This document shows positions 54,196-64,000 of a stretch of DNA of 64,000 bases, piece after piece. Origin of the DNA: Acanthosepion pharaonis (taxonomy: Eukaryota > Mollusca > Cephalopoda > Sepiida > Sepiidae). The DNA is taken from assembly GCA_903632075.3 (NCBI GenBank), contig CAHIKZ030000813.1, positions 115,001 through 179,000 on the forward strand, in the 5' to 3' direction. The number at the start of each line of letters is the position of its first letter. Within the stretch, counting starts at the first letter, position 1. Under the pieces are notes generated by a model that was given only the letters and a program-made list of their open reading frames with translations, did not search any database and was not told where the DNA came from. The position numbers were made by a program, and so were the translations under genes.

Positions 54196-56200
54196 CGGTA
54201 TCACCAAAAGCAAGGCAGTACAGCCACGACCACGTAAGTAATGAGAGGAAAGAATAGAGTAATCAGGCGGACAGTAGATAGCGATTGACATTGCACTTAA
54301 TTTTTTGCAGATTAAAGTTGACTGGAAAGCATGGAGCCGGGAGGGACTTCCACAAGCGAGAAGTGCGAGAAAGGATACTGTTAGCATAGAACTTACGGCT
54401 ACATCTACCCATCTCAACAGTGAATTGTTGGGATCTCGACGCCAGTAGTGCGCTTAAATTCAAAAGGATACCATAGCGAAAAGGTTACCATAACCAAGAG
54501 GTCATCCGAATAATTAACATGAAAGTATTTATAGAAAAGACACAGCTGACAGATCAGGACCAATAATATTGCTGATTCTTTTTTGGATTTTATCAAGGAG
54601 TAACAGGAGTACCGGATCATATGTGGTAGTAATATTCTAAGCATGGACGAATGGTAGACATAAATATGTAAGATAGATTGTGGAGAGAAAAATCGTCTCG
54701 CCCGGCACAGTGAACCCCACTTTCTTAGCTGCTAAACTAGCAATGGATTCAATATAGTCTTTCCACCTCATGTCAGCTGAGAACGTTAGCCAGAGAAGGC
54801 CCAACGAGTCACTTTCCTGAAGGTTAGCATCAGCCAATAGTATTGCTGATTCTTCTTTGGATTTTATCAAGGAGCTTAAGGTAAATAGCAAGAGTACCGG
54901 ACCATATGTGATGGCAGTATTCCAAGCATGGACGAATGGTAGACTTATAGATATGCAAGATAGATTCTGGCGAGAAACGTTTCTGAGTAGCTGACATAGC
55001 AAAGGGTTTAATATAGTCTTTCCACCTCATGTCAGCTGAGAATATGTGTCCGAGAAGGTGTAACGAGTCACCTGGCTGGAGGTTAGCATCAGCCATGCAG
55101 ATGGAAGGCAGCGTGGGCTCTCTCAGATGAGTAACGGAGAGAAATTTACTTTTTTTAAAATTTACTTTTAACCAGATATCGTTTACCCCAGTTAACTAGA
55201 GACTTGAGGATATTTTGAACATCGACAGTCATTTTCACCTTGTCGGATATATAAGCCTTACTATCGAAGCAGTAGTGAATGGTTGTGTCATTAGCGTAGA
55301 TATCAAGTTGAGAGCTGATGTCATCATTAAGTCCATGAATGAAAATTAAAAAAAAAAACACTAAGACCAAGGATGGAGCTCTGGGGAAACTCCCGCGTTA
55401 GTTCGAAAGGATGAAGACAAGTGTCCGTTCAAGATTTTATTTCACGGTTTGATAGAAAATACTAGATCAGTTCAAAAAAAGGTGGAGAAGCCCTGAATGC
55501 CAGACCCTGTCAAAGGCTTTCGAGATGTCCAATTCAACAGCCCGGGTTTTATTTAGAGCATGATCAACTCTTTACACAATTATCGTTAGAACATCAGTAA
55601 TTGACCTGGATAAAAGAAAGCCATCTTGCTTGTCTGAGAAAAGACCCTGCGATGAGAGATGATGAACCAATTTATCATTGATTAGGGACTCTAGGAGTTA
55701 ATCAAAGAGAGGTAGAAGGCCGATAGTTCGAAGGGTCGGACGGCTCACCAGAATTCTTATAAACTGGAACAACAAATGATGACTTCCAACAGGCAGCGAA
55801 CCAATTATACAGTTTAGAGAGAATTGGAGTCATTTCCGAAGAGCACTTCTTAATGACTACTTATTACATGGATGCCATCGGGTCTGTATTATTTGTGGGG
55901 AGCTGGGTTAGAGATGATAACAAACCATGAAAGGTGTTATATGCATATTACTCAACAGAGAATCAATTCTAAGTAGGAAGTTAGGCAGAGATACACTAGA
56001 TGACTCAAGAGTAGAGTTTTAGGAGGATTTACAGGCAAAACTTTCGGCTTTATGAGTAAAGGGTGATCAAATTGACTAAAGAGGGGAGAAATAGAGACCA
56101 TTACACTTATTTAATGCCCTATTACAGAGCCGCCGGTAATCACGAGAGCCAAATTTGCTGGAGGCTTTTCACTCTATTTGGTGTATTTGATTTAAGTTTT
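54195..56200 (-). pseudogene. LINE (family B, Jockey/CR1-like), longest copy
   Basis: Read leftward: RT finger region 'VVPVYKNSGEPSDPSNYRPS' (about 55770-55720), a palm motif A region equivalent to LDISKAFDRVW in shifted frame (55540-55480), 'SQLDIYANDTTIHYCFDSKA' (55305-55245; the YADD aspartate is Asn), 'ADANLQPGDSLHLLGHIFSA', 'DMRWKDYIKPF', 'ILHIYKSTIRPCLEYCHHIW' (54960-54900), and the C-terminus 'LLASRSQQFTVEMGRCSRKF' then 'SRLWKSLPAPCFPVNFNLQK' (54450-54300), ending at a microsatellite-adjacent 3' terminus. The YKSTIRPC to ADANLQ block is duplicated in tandem (about 54530-54835 and 54837-55096). Confidence 0.8.
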
Positions 56201-56459
56201 AAAAATGGTTTTTATCTGGAAAATCACAATTGATAATTGTCTAAACATGGATTATTACTTGCCTGTTTAAGAGTAAACCAGTCTTTAATACGTTAAGATT
56301 TTGGTAAATACTGAATATTATTTTTTATAAAAAAGTTTCAGACTAGCTTGCAAATTCTCATTCGCTAAGAAAAAGAAAAAAAGGAAAAGAAATCGTTCAG
56401 GTACCTTATAATGTATTTTGAACAATAAACATGGCATAAATTGCGAAAGTGAATTTTAA

Positions 56460-56902
56460 AAACATGAGGCCTGTCTAAAAAGTAACGGGACTGAATGTGC
56501 TGAGTGATCCATGGGTGAATGTGGGATACAGAGATTGTTTTATCATCTAACATGATATCTTGGGAGTATATAACTGTAATCTTAGCTTTCTGTAACCATT
56601 GCATTTTGTTTTCACATGCTATTTTGGCAGGACAAATCATGGTTACTTCATCGTGACAATGCACTTAATCACAATGCCCTGAGCATCCGACAGTTTCCAG
56701 CCAAGAACATCGCCGTACTGGAACAACCTCCTGATTCACCAGATATTTCTCTGTGACTTTTTCTGTTTTCCAAGCTCAAGTTGATCATCAAGGTGACTTG
56801 TTTTGAAGGCATGGAGGCCTTCAAGAAGGCATAACAATGGAACTGAGGAGCATTCAAGAATCACTAAACATAGCATAAATTGTGAAAGTGAATTTTAAAC
56901 AT
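56460..56902 (+). mobile_element. mariner copy 1, deletion derivative
   Basis: Starts with the terminal repeat 'gaggcctgtctaaaaagtaa'. The transposase C-terminus is reduced to 'WLLHRDNALNHNALSIRQFP' then 'AKNIAVLEQPPDSPDISL', stop, 'FFCFPSSS' (56640-56770). HRDNA...SPD carries the second and third acidic residues of the mariner D,D34D triad. The 3' terminal repeat is missing; copy 2 follows directly. Confidence 0.8.
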
Positions 56903-57445
56903 ATGAGGTCTGTTTAAAAACTAACAGGACTGAATGTGCTGAGTGAGCCATGGCTGAAAGTGGGATAAGGAGATTATTTTATCATTTAACATGATATCTT
57001 GGGATATAACTGTAATTTTAGCATCCTGTCACCATTGCTTTGGTGACAGGATAAATTGTGGATGCTTCACCATGACAATGCACTTGCTCACAATGCTCTG
57101 AGAATCCAGAAGTTCCTTACTAAGAAAAACCTTGTCATACTGGAACAAACTCCCTTTTCACATGCTCTTGCTCTGTGTGACTTTTTCTTTTCCCCAAGTT
57201 TAAGGGGATCAATCAAGGGGACCCATTTTAAAGGCATAGAGGCCATCAACAGGGCCAAAATGACAAAAGTGAAGGGCATCCAAGAAGATTCCTTCTAACA
57301 GGCTATAGAAGCATGGCAGAGAAGGATCGAAAAGTGTATTAGATTTGAAGAGGATTATTTTGAAGGTGAAACTATGTAGTCTATTCTTTGGAATTGAAAT
57401 AAATTGTTTGTGACAACAGTCCCATTACTTTTCAGACAGATCTAT
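56903..57445 (+). mobile_element. mariner copy 2 with both terminal repeats
   Basis: The 5' repeat 'gaggtctgtttaaaaactaa' (from 56904) and the 3' repeat, read as complement 'agatctgtctgaaaagtaat' (to 57445), flank the copy, each next to TA. The frame 57056-57298 reads 'MLHHDNALAHNALRIQKFLT' then 'KKNLVILEQTPFSHALALCD' and 'FFFSPSLRGSIKGTHFKGIE', then 'AIEAWQRRIEKCIRFEEDYF' to about 57370. The expected SPDLAPCD has become SHALALCD, so the third catalytic aspartate region is altered. Confidence 0.85.
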
Positions 57446-57690
57446 TTTTTCACATACTATTTTGGCAGGAAAAATCATGGCTACTTTACCATGACAATGC
57501 ACTTGGTTACAATGCCCGGCGGTTGTCAAGCCAAGAACATCGCCGTACTGGAACAACCTCCTTATTCACCTGATACTTCTCTGTGACTTTTTCTGTTTTC
57601 CAAGCTCAAGTTGATCATCAAGGTGACTTGTTTTGAAGGCATGGAGGCCTTCAAGAAGGCATAACAATGGAACTGAGGAGCATTCAAGAA
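57446..57690 (+). mobile_element. mariner copy 3, internal fragment
   Basis: Very similar to copy 1 ('gccaagaacatcgccgtact' onward, 57531-57680). It lacks a 5' end because it begins inside the transposase region right after the 3' repeat of copy 2, consistent with copy 2 having inserted into copies 1/3. Confidence 0.75.
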
Positions 57691-57729
57691 TCACTAAACA
57701 TAGAATAAATTATGAAAGTGAATTTTAAA

Positions 57730-58470
57730 CATATGAGGTCTGTTTAAAAAGTAACGGGACTGAACGTGCTGAGTGAACCATGGCTGAAAGAGGGATAAGC
57801 GGATTGTGTCATCATCTAACATATCTTGGGAGTATATAACTGTAGTCTTAGCTTTCTACAACCATTGCATTTTTTCACATGAAACAGTTGTGGTAGGACG
57901 AATCATGTCTGCTTCACCACGACAATTCACCTGCTCACAACGCCCTGAGATACCGGAAGTTCCTCCCCGAAAAGAACATCGCCGTACTGGAATAACCTCC
58001 CTCTTCACCTGATTTTGCTATAGGTGACTTTTTATTTTCCCCAACTTCAAGGGGGTGATCAAAGCGACTCATTTTGAAGGCAACGTAGCTGAGAGGCATC
58101 GTTTCTTCTTCGCCACGACAAAGTACTTGCTCACAACGCCCTGAGTACCCGGCAGTTCCTGGCCGAGAGGAACATCCCTATTCACCTGATCTTGCTGCAT
58201 GCCACATTTCCTTTTCTCCAAGATCAAGGGAGACCATCAAGGGTTGGGGCCGTTTTGAAGGCGTGGAAACCATCAAGAAGGGCGTGGAGACCATCAAGAA
58301 TGGCGTAACGACGGAGCTGAGGGACGTCCAAGTAAGCGTATCGGTTACTGCGACACATTTGAGCCAGAGAACCTCCCATTGGACTGTGTTAGACTGATGC
58401 CTTGCTGCCTTGTCATACTCTACTCGTTTCCAGTGGACAGAGGAGTTCATGTGTGGGGGTGAACGCGTGA
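57730..58470 (+). mobile_element. mariner copy 4 and partial duplications
   Basis: A 5' repeat 'gaggtctgtttaaaaagtaa' at 57736 precedes 'SASPRQFTCSQRPEIPEVPP'-frame sequence, equivalent to HHDNSPAHNALRYRKFLPEKNI in another frame. A second and part of a third HDxxLAHNAL block (58110-58160) and repeated 'gcgtggagaccatcaagaa' units (58260-58300) follow. No 3' repeat recognised. Confidence 0.7.
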
Positions 58471-59430
58471 AGCGATGTATCCAGCCTCTCAGTACAAGCT
58501 AGGGATTTCTGTGTAATGGTGTGAGGTAAGCATTCCCAAAGTGGGTGGGGGGCGAGTAAAATAAAGAATTAAAAAGAGAAAACTATATTCTAGCTTTAAG
58601 CACATTATTCGCCACTCAAGAACCTTAGAAAAAACATTAATTATACAACAATCAGTTAGAATGAATCCTAAAACCATCCAAAGCTGAAACTGAGTGTATA
58701 TATATGTCACTAGAGACTCAGAAAGAATGTGCAGAGCCTCTAAGTGATTCAACTGTCAGGCTTGGATTTTCTAGGATGACCTTAAATGCTAGTTTGCTTT
58801 GTGATTTTTCGATGTTGTTCGAAATAGCGTTTGAATGGCTTCTTGCATTGGTCACAACGCATTTTGCCCGAATCAACAATTTCAGTGTTGACTGGAATTC
58901 AAACAAAAAATATCTTTTCCGTATTTAAAACATTGGTTTTTGCCTAGAGGCAAATATTAAACGAAGAGCTGATTTTTTTTTTTGTGTAAAAATAAACAAG
59001 CGCATCTTTCCCACTAAAAGTATTTTTTCTGTTTTTTAATAAATTTATATTTGAAAATTAAGAAATTTTGCTTTTGAAATATGGTAATAAAAAAAAATGG
59101 TGGATCTGCGACGAAGTTAAAACTTATTTGTGCGGAAAGAAGAAACGAATTTATTGGATATTCTATAAAAGAATTGTGTCAAAATGGATGCTACCTGTCT
59201 TATCCATAATTATAATAGACAGTGACTCCCATTTGAAAAAAACAGGGAATTGTGAATACAAATGTGGCAAAAGGAGACGATAAGAAATTTGTTGGTGGGA
59301 AATCAAGTATCAAGCAATTACATAGACGGAACGGGACGAATTGGCCGATTTGGGTAAATCGAGAAAGTATCATTTTCAAACCACGATAGCGTAAGGCCGT
59401 ATCTTGTAAAACAGATCTTGCAATAACTTA
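58471..59430. other. Unassigned AT-rich sequence
   Basis: Small open frames here (for example 58704-58928 and 59068-59283) match no motif I know. Confidence 0.5.
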
Positions 59431-59434
59431 AGGA

Positions 59435-59705
59435 GCTGAAAGGAGAAATCCTCCAACATTCATCGTCTTCTGACGTGACTCTTTCGGAATTTCATTTGTT
59501 CCAGACTCTACGGAAAAATTTAAATGGCAAAAAATTGATTCTGTATAGTCAGCCGAAAGATACCTCACAGCTTTCTTCCAACAAAAAAAAAAAAAAAAAA
59601 AAAAATTCCAAAAAACCCCAATTTTCTCTGAAAATGGCTTCAACAAGTTAGTAGAATGATGGGAGACAGTTGTTAAAAAACAATGGAGACTATGTACTTG
59701 ACTAA
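59435..59705 (+). pseudogene. mariner transposase C-terminus (second subfamily)
   Basis: Frame 'SDVTLSEFHLFQTLRKNLNG' (from about 59472) then, past a poly-A run, 'FSENGFNKLVE' and 'WETVVKKQWRLCT'. It matches the block after the third catalytic aspartate in mariners (PSDFHLFRSLQ..LNGK ... GI.KL.ERW..VV...G.Y). The catalytic D is replaced and stops are present. Confidence 0.65.
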
Positions 59706-59749
59706 TAAATGTATTTTGTAAGTATGTAAAATTGTGTTTTTAATTTTCT

Positions 59750-60065
59750 GATCGGCGATACAGTGTGGTTATTCAACATGACAATGCTTGCCCCACGTGA
59801 CTAGCATGACCAAACATGCAATTAAAATTCTTGGTTGGGATGTTCTGCCACACCCAACATACTCTCCTGATTTAGATCCTTCAGAATACCAACTTTTTCC
59901 GATCGCTTTCTGACAATTAGGGTGATTCATTCAACAACAATGTAGATTATAAAACGTGGCTTGGTGCATTTTTCGTGTCAAAATCTAGAGATTTCTATCG
60001 TCGAGGAATCGAACAGTAAGTGAAACATTGACAGGATGTCGTAAACAATGAAAGGAAAAAGACAT
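59750..60065 (+). pseudogene. mariner transposase C-terminus (third copy type)
   Basis: Readable across frames as 'IQHDNA', 'LGWDVLPHPTYSPDLDPSEY' (about 59845-59900), 'FNNNVDYKTWLGAFFVSKSR' and 'DFYRRGIEQ', ending 'WQDVVNNE'. HDNA and SPDLDPSEY hold acidic residues two and three of the mariner triad, separated as expected. At least three frameshifts and one stop. Confidence 0.75.
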
Positions 60066-60096
60066 TTTTGAATGAGGCATCAGAACTATTAATGAG

Positions 60097-60610
60097 GCTT
60101 ACAGTCATATCACGTTGGAACACCTGTTCCCGTGCGATCATCGAAGTTAAGCAACGTAGAACCTGGTCAGTAGTTATATGGATGACGGTTTAAGACAACC
60201 AATGCTGTAAGCATGGATGTGCGGTTGGTCACATCACGTTGAAACACCGGTTGGCGTATGAAACAGCGAAGTTAACAACGTCGAGATTGGTTAGTACCTA
60301 GATTGGTGGCCGTTTAGGAATACCAGGTGCTGTAAGCTGGATGCGCGGTGATGTAATCGAAAATGTCATGGAATTATTAATCGGAGAGCCGAGTTCCGAT
60401 TCCAGTCGGGTTTGTTAGATTCATTTACACTCAAATACCCTTGGGAAAGGTATGAATACACCTCTCTCCCCATCAGCTATGGGTTAATTAATAAGACTTG
60501 TATCACTAAATTATTAATAAATCTAAAAACGAACAAAAAATAAACACATTTTTACAGTTTAAAAAAAGTCTGGCGTTGAATAACTTGCAAAGGGTTGATA
60601 AACTGTAAAA
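60097..60610 (+). mobile_element. Composite SINE with two tandem 5S rRNA heads
   Basis: First 5S-like head 60097-60212 ('gcttacagtcatatcacgtt' ... 'aatgctgtaagc'), then a few bases of the tRNA part ('atggatgtgcggt'), then a second 5S-like head 60221-60338, then a tRNA-like part with near A-box 'tgatgtaatcg' and B-box region 'gagttccgattccagtcgg', the body 'aaatacccttgggaaaggta' and tail 'cttgcaaagggttgataaac' (60583-60602). Both 5S heads keep the A-box region 'gaagttaa' but differ in the C-box region. Confidence 0.85.
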
Positions 60611-60769
60611 AAACGAACCAATAAACAAAACTATTAATAAATACTAAATATTAAAATAAATAATTAGAAACGGACAAATTTATGTAACAACCTATATATG
60701 AGAATGAAAAAACAATATTCAAGTAAAGGAATAGATCTGAGAACAGATAAGAATGTTATTTTGATCTTG

Positions 60770-60870
60770 TTTTAGACTGGCCCTGAAGAGATTACGTCTC
60801 GTGGGCCGCATGTGAGCCGCCCGACTACACAGTGTGGTTCGCGAAGGGTGTGCAAAATAATAAACTTTTT
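60770..60870. other. GC-rich hairpin-containing segment
   Basis: 'ggccctgaagagattacgtc' then 'tcgtgggcc' can fold back (ggccc/gggcc and gaga/tctc). The 'gggccgcatgtgagccgcc' phrase resembles untranslated parts of some hAT elements. Not assigned. Confidence 0.3.
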
Positions 60871-60956
60871 GTGTGCATTAGAATAAATTCAGCGACTGAT
60901 ACTGAATGGACTGCGTACGAAAATTTCAGTTTTCTGGAAACATGACTTTATTCAAC

Positions 60957-61722
60957 CAATAATAAACTACATCCGACAGCAAGACCTCTGATCAGGTGAA
61001 TGGGTTTTGAGGAGCGTATAACCAAGAAATTGCTGTTCTTCCCAGGTCCACCCGGGGTGGCAGCACCTGTTAGGGTCCAATCTACGGGCAAATAGTGAAA
61101 CTCCAAACAAAAATCAAAACACTATGAAAGTATAAGAATACATTTTTATAGTCAAAATACCAGCAATACATTTTATAGTAGAATTACAAACAATACATTT
61201 TATAGCAAAATGTCCGACATTTTATAGTAGAATTACTAAAAATACATTTTATAGCAAAATGTCCGACATTTTATAGTAGAATTACTAACAATACATTTTA
61301 TAGCAAAATGTCCGACATTTTATAGTAGAATTACTAACAATACATTTTATAGCAAAATGTCCGACATTTTATAGTAGAATTACTAACAATACATTTTATA
61401 ACAAAATGGCCAACAATACATTTTATAGTAGAATTACTAACAATACCTTTTATAGCAAAATGGCCAACAATACATTTTATAGTATAATTACTAAAAATAC
61501 ATTTTATAGCAAAATGGCTAACAATACATTTTATAGTAGAATTACTAACAATACATTTTATAGCAAAATGACCAAAAATACATTTTATTTGTAGTTGAAT
61601 GAATAAAAAATTGTACTTAAAAAGTATTTAGTTGAAGCCATAAAATTGTGTTCAAAATATTTCAATTAAATTTCGGCATTAAATGACCCATAGGGATGTT
61701 GATATGCCGTCAAACAAACAAA
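60957..61722 (+). mobile_element. VNTR-bearing element, copy 3, longest VNTR (family V)
   Basis: Head 'aataaactacatccgacagc' and 'tgttagggtccaatctacgg', then a VNTR from about 61140 to 61590 and the tail 'gatgttgatatgccgtcaaa' (61694-61713). The VNTR alternates 'atacattttatagtagaatt' with 'acattttatagcaaaatggc', period about 50-54 bases, eight or more pairs. Four consecutive units share the same deletion ('atgtccgacattttatag'), so that variant has spread within the array. Confidence 0.85.
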
Positions 61723-61979
61723 CAATGCAACTAATACTTCGCTATCTTCCCATCTAATTAATCTCTTGAAAGTTTTGAAGATCATAAGCAAGGAAAACAA
61801 AGAAACAGAATTGTGTTCTAGAAGTGCGAAGGGCGATAAAAGAATCTATTAGAAAAGAACTTATGGTTAAATCAAGCAAAATTTCAACACTAAAACGCTT
61901 AAATTCATGCGGTCGAGATACCAAGGAAACCACGTCACGACGGTAGGAATCTCACTGAAGTCGAGATGCCAGATCGGGA

Positions 61980-62165
61980 CCAATAACATTGCATACCCTT
62001 CTTTCCCGCCACCTACAATCTTCAAAAAATTTAAATACAACATCAATCGCCATCTTCTGTCTTTCTAACTCTTATTCATTTATAATCCTTTTTCCTTATT
62101 AACGTATTCTCATTTTCTTTTACTCTAACCCATTGTATATCTTTTTTTACTAATGATTATCCAAT
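61980..62165 (+). pseudogene. LINE (family B) 3' coding end fragment
   Basis: Reads 'PFFPATYNLQKFKYNINRHL' then 'LSF' and a stop (61998-62068), the last residues of the family B protein. The 3' UTR then diverges and the terminal 'gcttggggt' is replaced by 'accgaaggcagagggttact' sequence. Confidence 0.7.
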
Positions 62166-62169
62166 ACAA

Positions 62170-62905
62170 GGCCCAAGAGCCACCGAAGGCAGAGGGTTAC
62201 TGTATGGTGTTGTATGAGCGTAAAAAAGGATAAACCTTGGGAGTATAAAGCTGAAGAAAATTTTAGAAAGAACCGGAAACCCAATACTAAATAGGAAAGG
62301 GATAAACATCTAACTCTGTTCAAAAGATTTGGAGGTGTGAACAGGATGATAGGCGTATTACTAGAATTATTGTTTTGCTTGTGTTATGATTAAAAAAAAA
62401 TCTCTGTAGAAAAAGAAAAGTAATAATTTTCTCAACGTCCCTTTCTGTCTGTATATCTGTTATGTTTTTTTTTATCTCATGTTTAGTACATTATTCTAAA
62501 AAATATACTCTTTCGGCTAAACTTCTACGATCAGTGTGGCCGTTCGTATTTATTTTTTTTTTTATTGTGGAGGCCTGTGGTAGAAAATTCAGTAAATAGT
62601 AACAGTTGGAAAAGTTAATCGAGAATCGTACGCATGCGTAGAGCAGATGTTTTTTATCATCCTTCTTAACGAAATTTACCGAAGCGTCGTTCAAGCTTTA
62701 CATGTTGTCGACTGATATATTTTCAGGGTTTTTATTACAGCCAGTCTTGCGAGATTTCATTAGCCTTGAGAAATAAAAACTTGATTTTATCAACGTTGCG
62801 CGTTTTTTTGCAACATCCAGCCTCATTTATTTCCGATAAGTTGTTCAGATGTTCTTTTTTACACCACAAATTAATTACTCCAATACAACCAATATGCATT
62901 AATGT
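62170..62905. other. Unassigned sequence
   Basis: No recognised feature. Short T- and A-runs only. Confidence 0.5.
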
Positions 62906-62912
62906 GCAACGT

Positions 62913-63192
62913 TCGTCCTGGTTATAACGATAAACTACATCCGGCAGCAAGGCAGTTTTGAAGAGGGTGGAACTACCTCTTAACTACGGTTGTTCATAGG
63001 TCGACATTGACCCCGGGTCGGGTAGCATCTGTTAGGATCGCAGTTAGAGGCAAATAATGAACCCCAAATAAAAATCAACCGTACATTTTGATACTAAAAT
63101 GAACGATTTTATAGCAAAATGACAATCAATGCAACACTAAAAAATCATATGAATACATTTTATAGTAAAATTATCAGCAACAAATTTATGAT
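62913..63192 (+). mobile_element. VNTR-bearing element, copy 4 (family V)
   Basis: Shares 'cgataaactacatccggcag', 'tgttaggatcgcagttagag' and 'gcaaataatgaaccccaaat' with the other copies. VNTR is short (two to three units near 63110-63180), and the 3' tail is absent. Confidence 0.75.
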
Positions 63193-63205
63193 CTACATCT
63201 TGCAT

Positions 63206-63405
63206 TATTTTCAGTTCTTATTAACTGCATTGTTTCTTTCCAGGTACGAGGGTGGGCTGAAAAGTTCATAGGCTGACTGTGAAGGTGTGATGCTAGAGCC
63301 GTGAAATCTTGCATGCATTCATTTCAACTCTGCTTATTAATAACTGCATTGTTTCTTTCAAGGTATAAGGGTAAGCTGAAAAGTTCATAGGCTGACTAGG
63401 AGATG
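63206..63405. repeat. Direct duplication containing a mariner-type terminal repeat
   Basis: 'aactgcattgtttctttc' then 'gggctgaaaagttcatagg' occurs at about 63224-63272 and again with few changes at 63346-63394, about 120 bases apart. The 'gctgaaaagttcataggctg' phrase resembles ends of some mariner elements. No transposase nearby on the right. Confidence 0.6.
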
Positions 63406-63508
63406 ACGCTTCAGCTATATCAACAGTGCAAAAATGGGTACCTGAATTTGGGAAGGGAGAGCTTTGAAGCTGACTCAATATTTCTCTATCCTGCAACTGC
63501 TACGACCG

Positions 63509-63510
<2 letters not shown>

Positions 63511-63586
<76 letters not shown>
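63511..63586. repeat. Compound (CT)n(TA)n microsatellite
   Basis: CT to 63543, TA to 63586. Same order as at 47472 and 50583. Confidence 0.95.
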
Positions 63587-63589
<3 letters not shown>

Positions 63590-63794
63590 ATTAATTCATC
63601 GAATCTGGAGCATTAGAAGCCGGTTCAAGCGATGATAAACAAAGTTGGTAGCGGATTGGTGAGAGTAGTCGTGGCTCCAGGGAGCACAGTCCTATGGTTA
63701 CAGAGAACTCAGTAAGAGTTCCACCACGGAATATGTGAGTGAGCGGCGCTAAGTTGAGTCTGATTTGGAATCTCTTCGTCACCGAGGCCCATTA

Positions 63795-63852
63795 AAACAG
63801 TTGGTATGATATTCGCTTAACAACCTAACTGTCAGGGTTTCAATTCTCGGTA
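63795..63852 (+). other. tRNA-like sequence directly upstream of the hammerhead
   Basis: 'gttggtatgatattcgctta' is a weak A-box match and 'agggtttcaattctcggtag' a B-box with one or two changes, spaced about 30 bases apart. It ends within 10 bases of the ribozyme fold. Confidence 0.4.
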
Positions 63853-63860
63853 GTTGATGC

Positions 63861-63907
63861 GCACTGCTGATGAGTCCCAAATATAGGACGAAACGGCCGG
63901 CCAGTGC
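63861..63907 (+). ncRNA. Hammerhead ribozyme fold, type I, cleavage triplet mutated
   Basis: All core elements are in order: helix I 5' strand 'gcactg' (63861-63866), core CTGATGA (63867-63873), helix II 'gtcc'/'ggac' closing the loop 'caaatata' (63874-63889), core GAAA (63890-63893), short helix III 'cgg'/'ccg' (63894-63899), and helix I 3' strand 'cagtgc' (63902-63907), a perfect six-pair complement. The cleavage triplet expected as GUC reads GGC (63899-63901), so U16.1 is lost and self-cleavage is probably impaired. The short helix III is typical of hammerheads in animal retroelements (Penelope-like elements, retrozymes, schistosome Sm-alpha). Confidence 0.85.
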
Positions 63908-64000
63908 TTTCTGCATTCTGTTGAGGTTTCTATCAGACTCGATGAATTAATTAAATATAATTATCAAATCCTCCTACTAATTACTATATATATATTACAA
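63908..64000. other. Flank of the hammerhead to window end
   Basis: Contains 'tctgttgaggtttctatcag' then AT-rich sequence. The element that carries the ribozyme probably continues but no coding motif is visible. Confidence 0.4.

Noticed and set aside
61406..61594. 62-codon frame of NNTFYSRIT repeats
   Set aside because: Translation of the VNTR of element V. Other copies of the VNTR shift frame, so no selection on it.

Overview
This window reads as animal intergenic DNA that is almost entirely repeats. I found no intact host gene. It is AT-rich and crowded with long (TA)n, (CA)n, (GA)n/(CT)n, GATA and TTC microsatellites. It carries decayed pieces of at least six non-LTR retrotransposon (LINE) families, several DNA transposon superfamilies (hAT, pogo/Tigger-like, mariner, Tc1-like, Merlin-like), tRNA- and 5S rRNA-derived SINEs, and several tandem arrays. 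The mix, especially the RTE-like C-termini with a 'LLYGSECWTIS' motif, the Jockey/CR1-like C-termini with 'YKSTIRPCLEYC', and the compound microsatellites, is what I associate with coleoid cephalopods, most likely an octopus. That assignment is from memory of repeat families and is inference.

Layout. 1-0.65 kb is a pyrimidine-rich CTTT region and 0.7-1.25 kb an AT-rich minisatellite. 2.2-4.2 kb holds rearranged copies of one LINE 3' coding end, one with a 235-bp hairpin-rich insertion. 4.2-7.0 kb holds minus-strand LINE remnants and a small tandem array. 7.5-9.4 kb is a hAT element with an exact 8-bp target-site duplication and a pogo-like element nested inside it. 9.5-12.5 kb has LINE scraps, a Tc1-like N-terminus and a ~330-bp A-rich tandem repeat. 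13-18 kb alternates hairpins, a Tc1-like deletion derivative, GA/CA/TA tracts and a 5S/tRNA composite SINE. 18.6-26.4 kb has a VNTR-bearing element, LINEs, tRNA-like sequences and an RTE-like remnant with a fivefold in-frame 105-bp duplication. 28.0-31.2 kb is a 121-bp satellite array. 31.8-41.5 kb has another VNTR element, four LINE families, an 18-bp AATATT satellite and a Merlin-like remnant. 41.6-48 kb has ~190-bp inverted/direct repeats, a shared minisatellite and a long homopurine tract grown from a LINE tail. 48-51 kb is microsatellite-rich with hairpins and a Tc1-like transposase split by a microsatellite. 51.9-56.2 kb is LINE material, 56.4-60.1 kb is several mariners, 60.1-60.6 kb a double-5S SINE, 61-61.7 kb the largest VNTR element, and 63.86-63.91 kb a hammerhead-ribozyme fold.

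Nothing here works as an operon or pathway. The likely relations are parasitic: SINEs and VNTR elements share a 3' tail that probably recruits a LINE reverse transcriptase, and DNA transposon remnants would depend on transposase made elsewhere. Every coding entry below is a degraded fragment.
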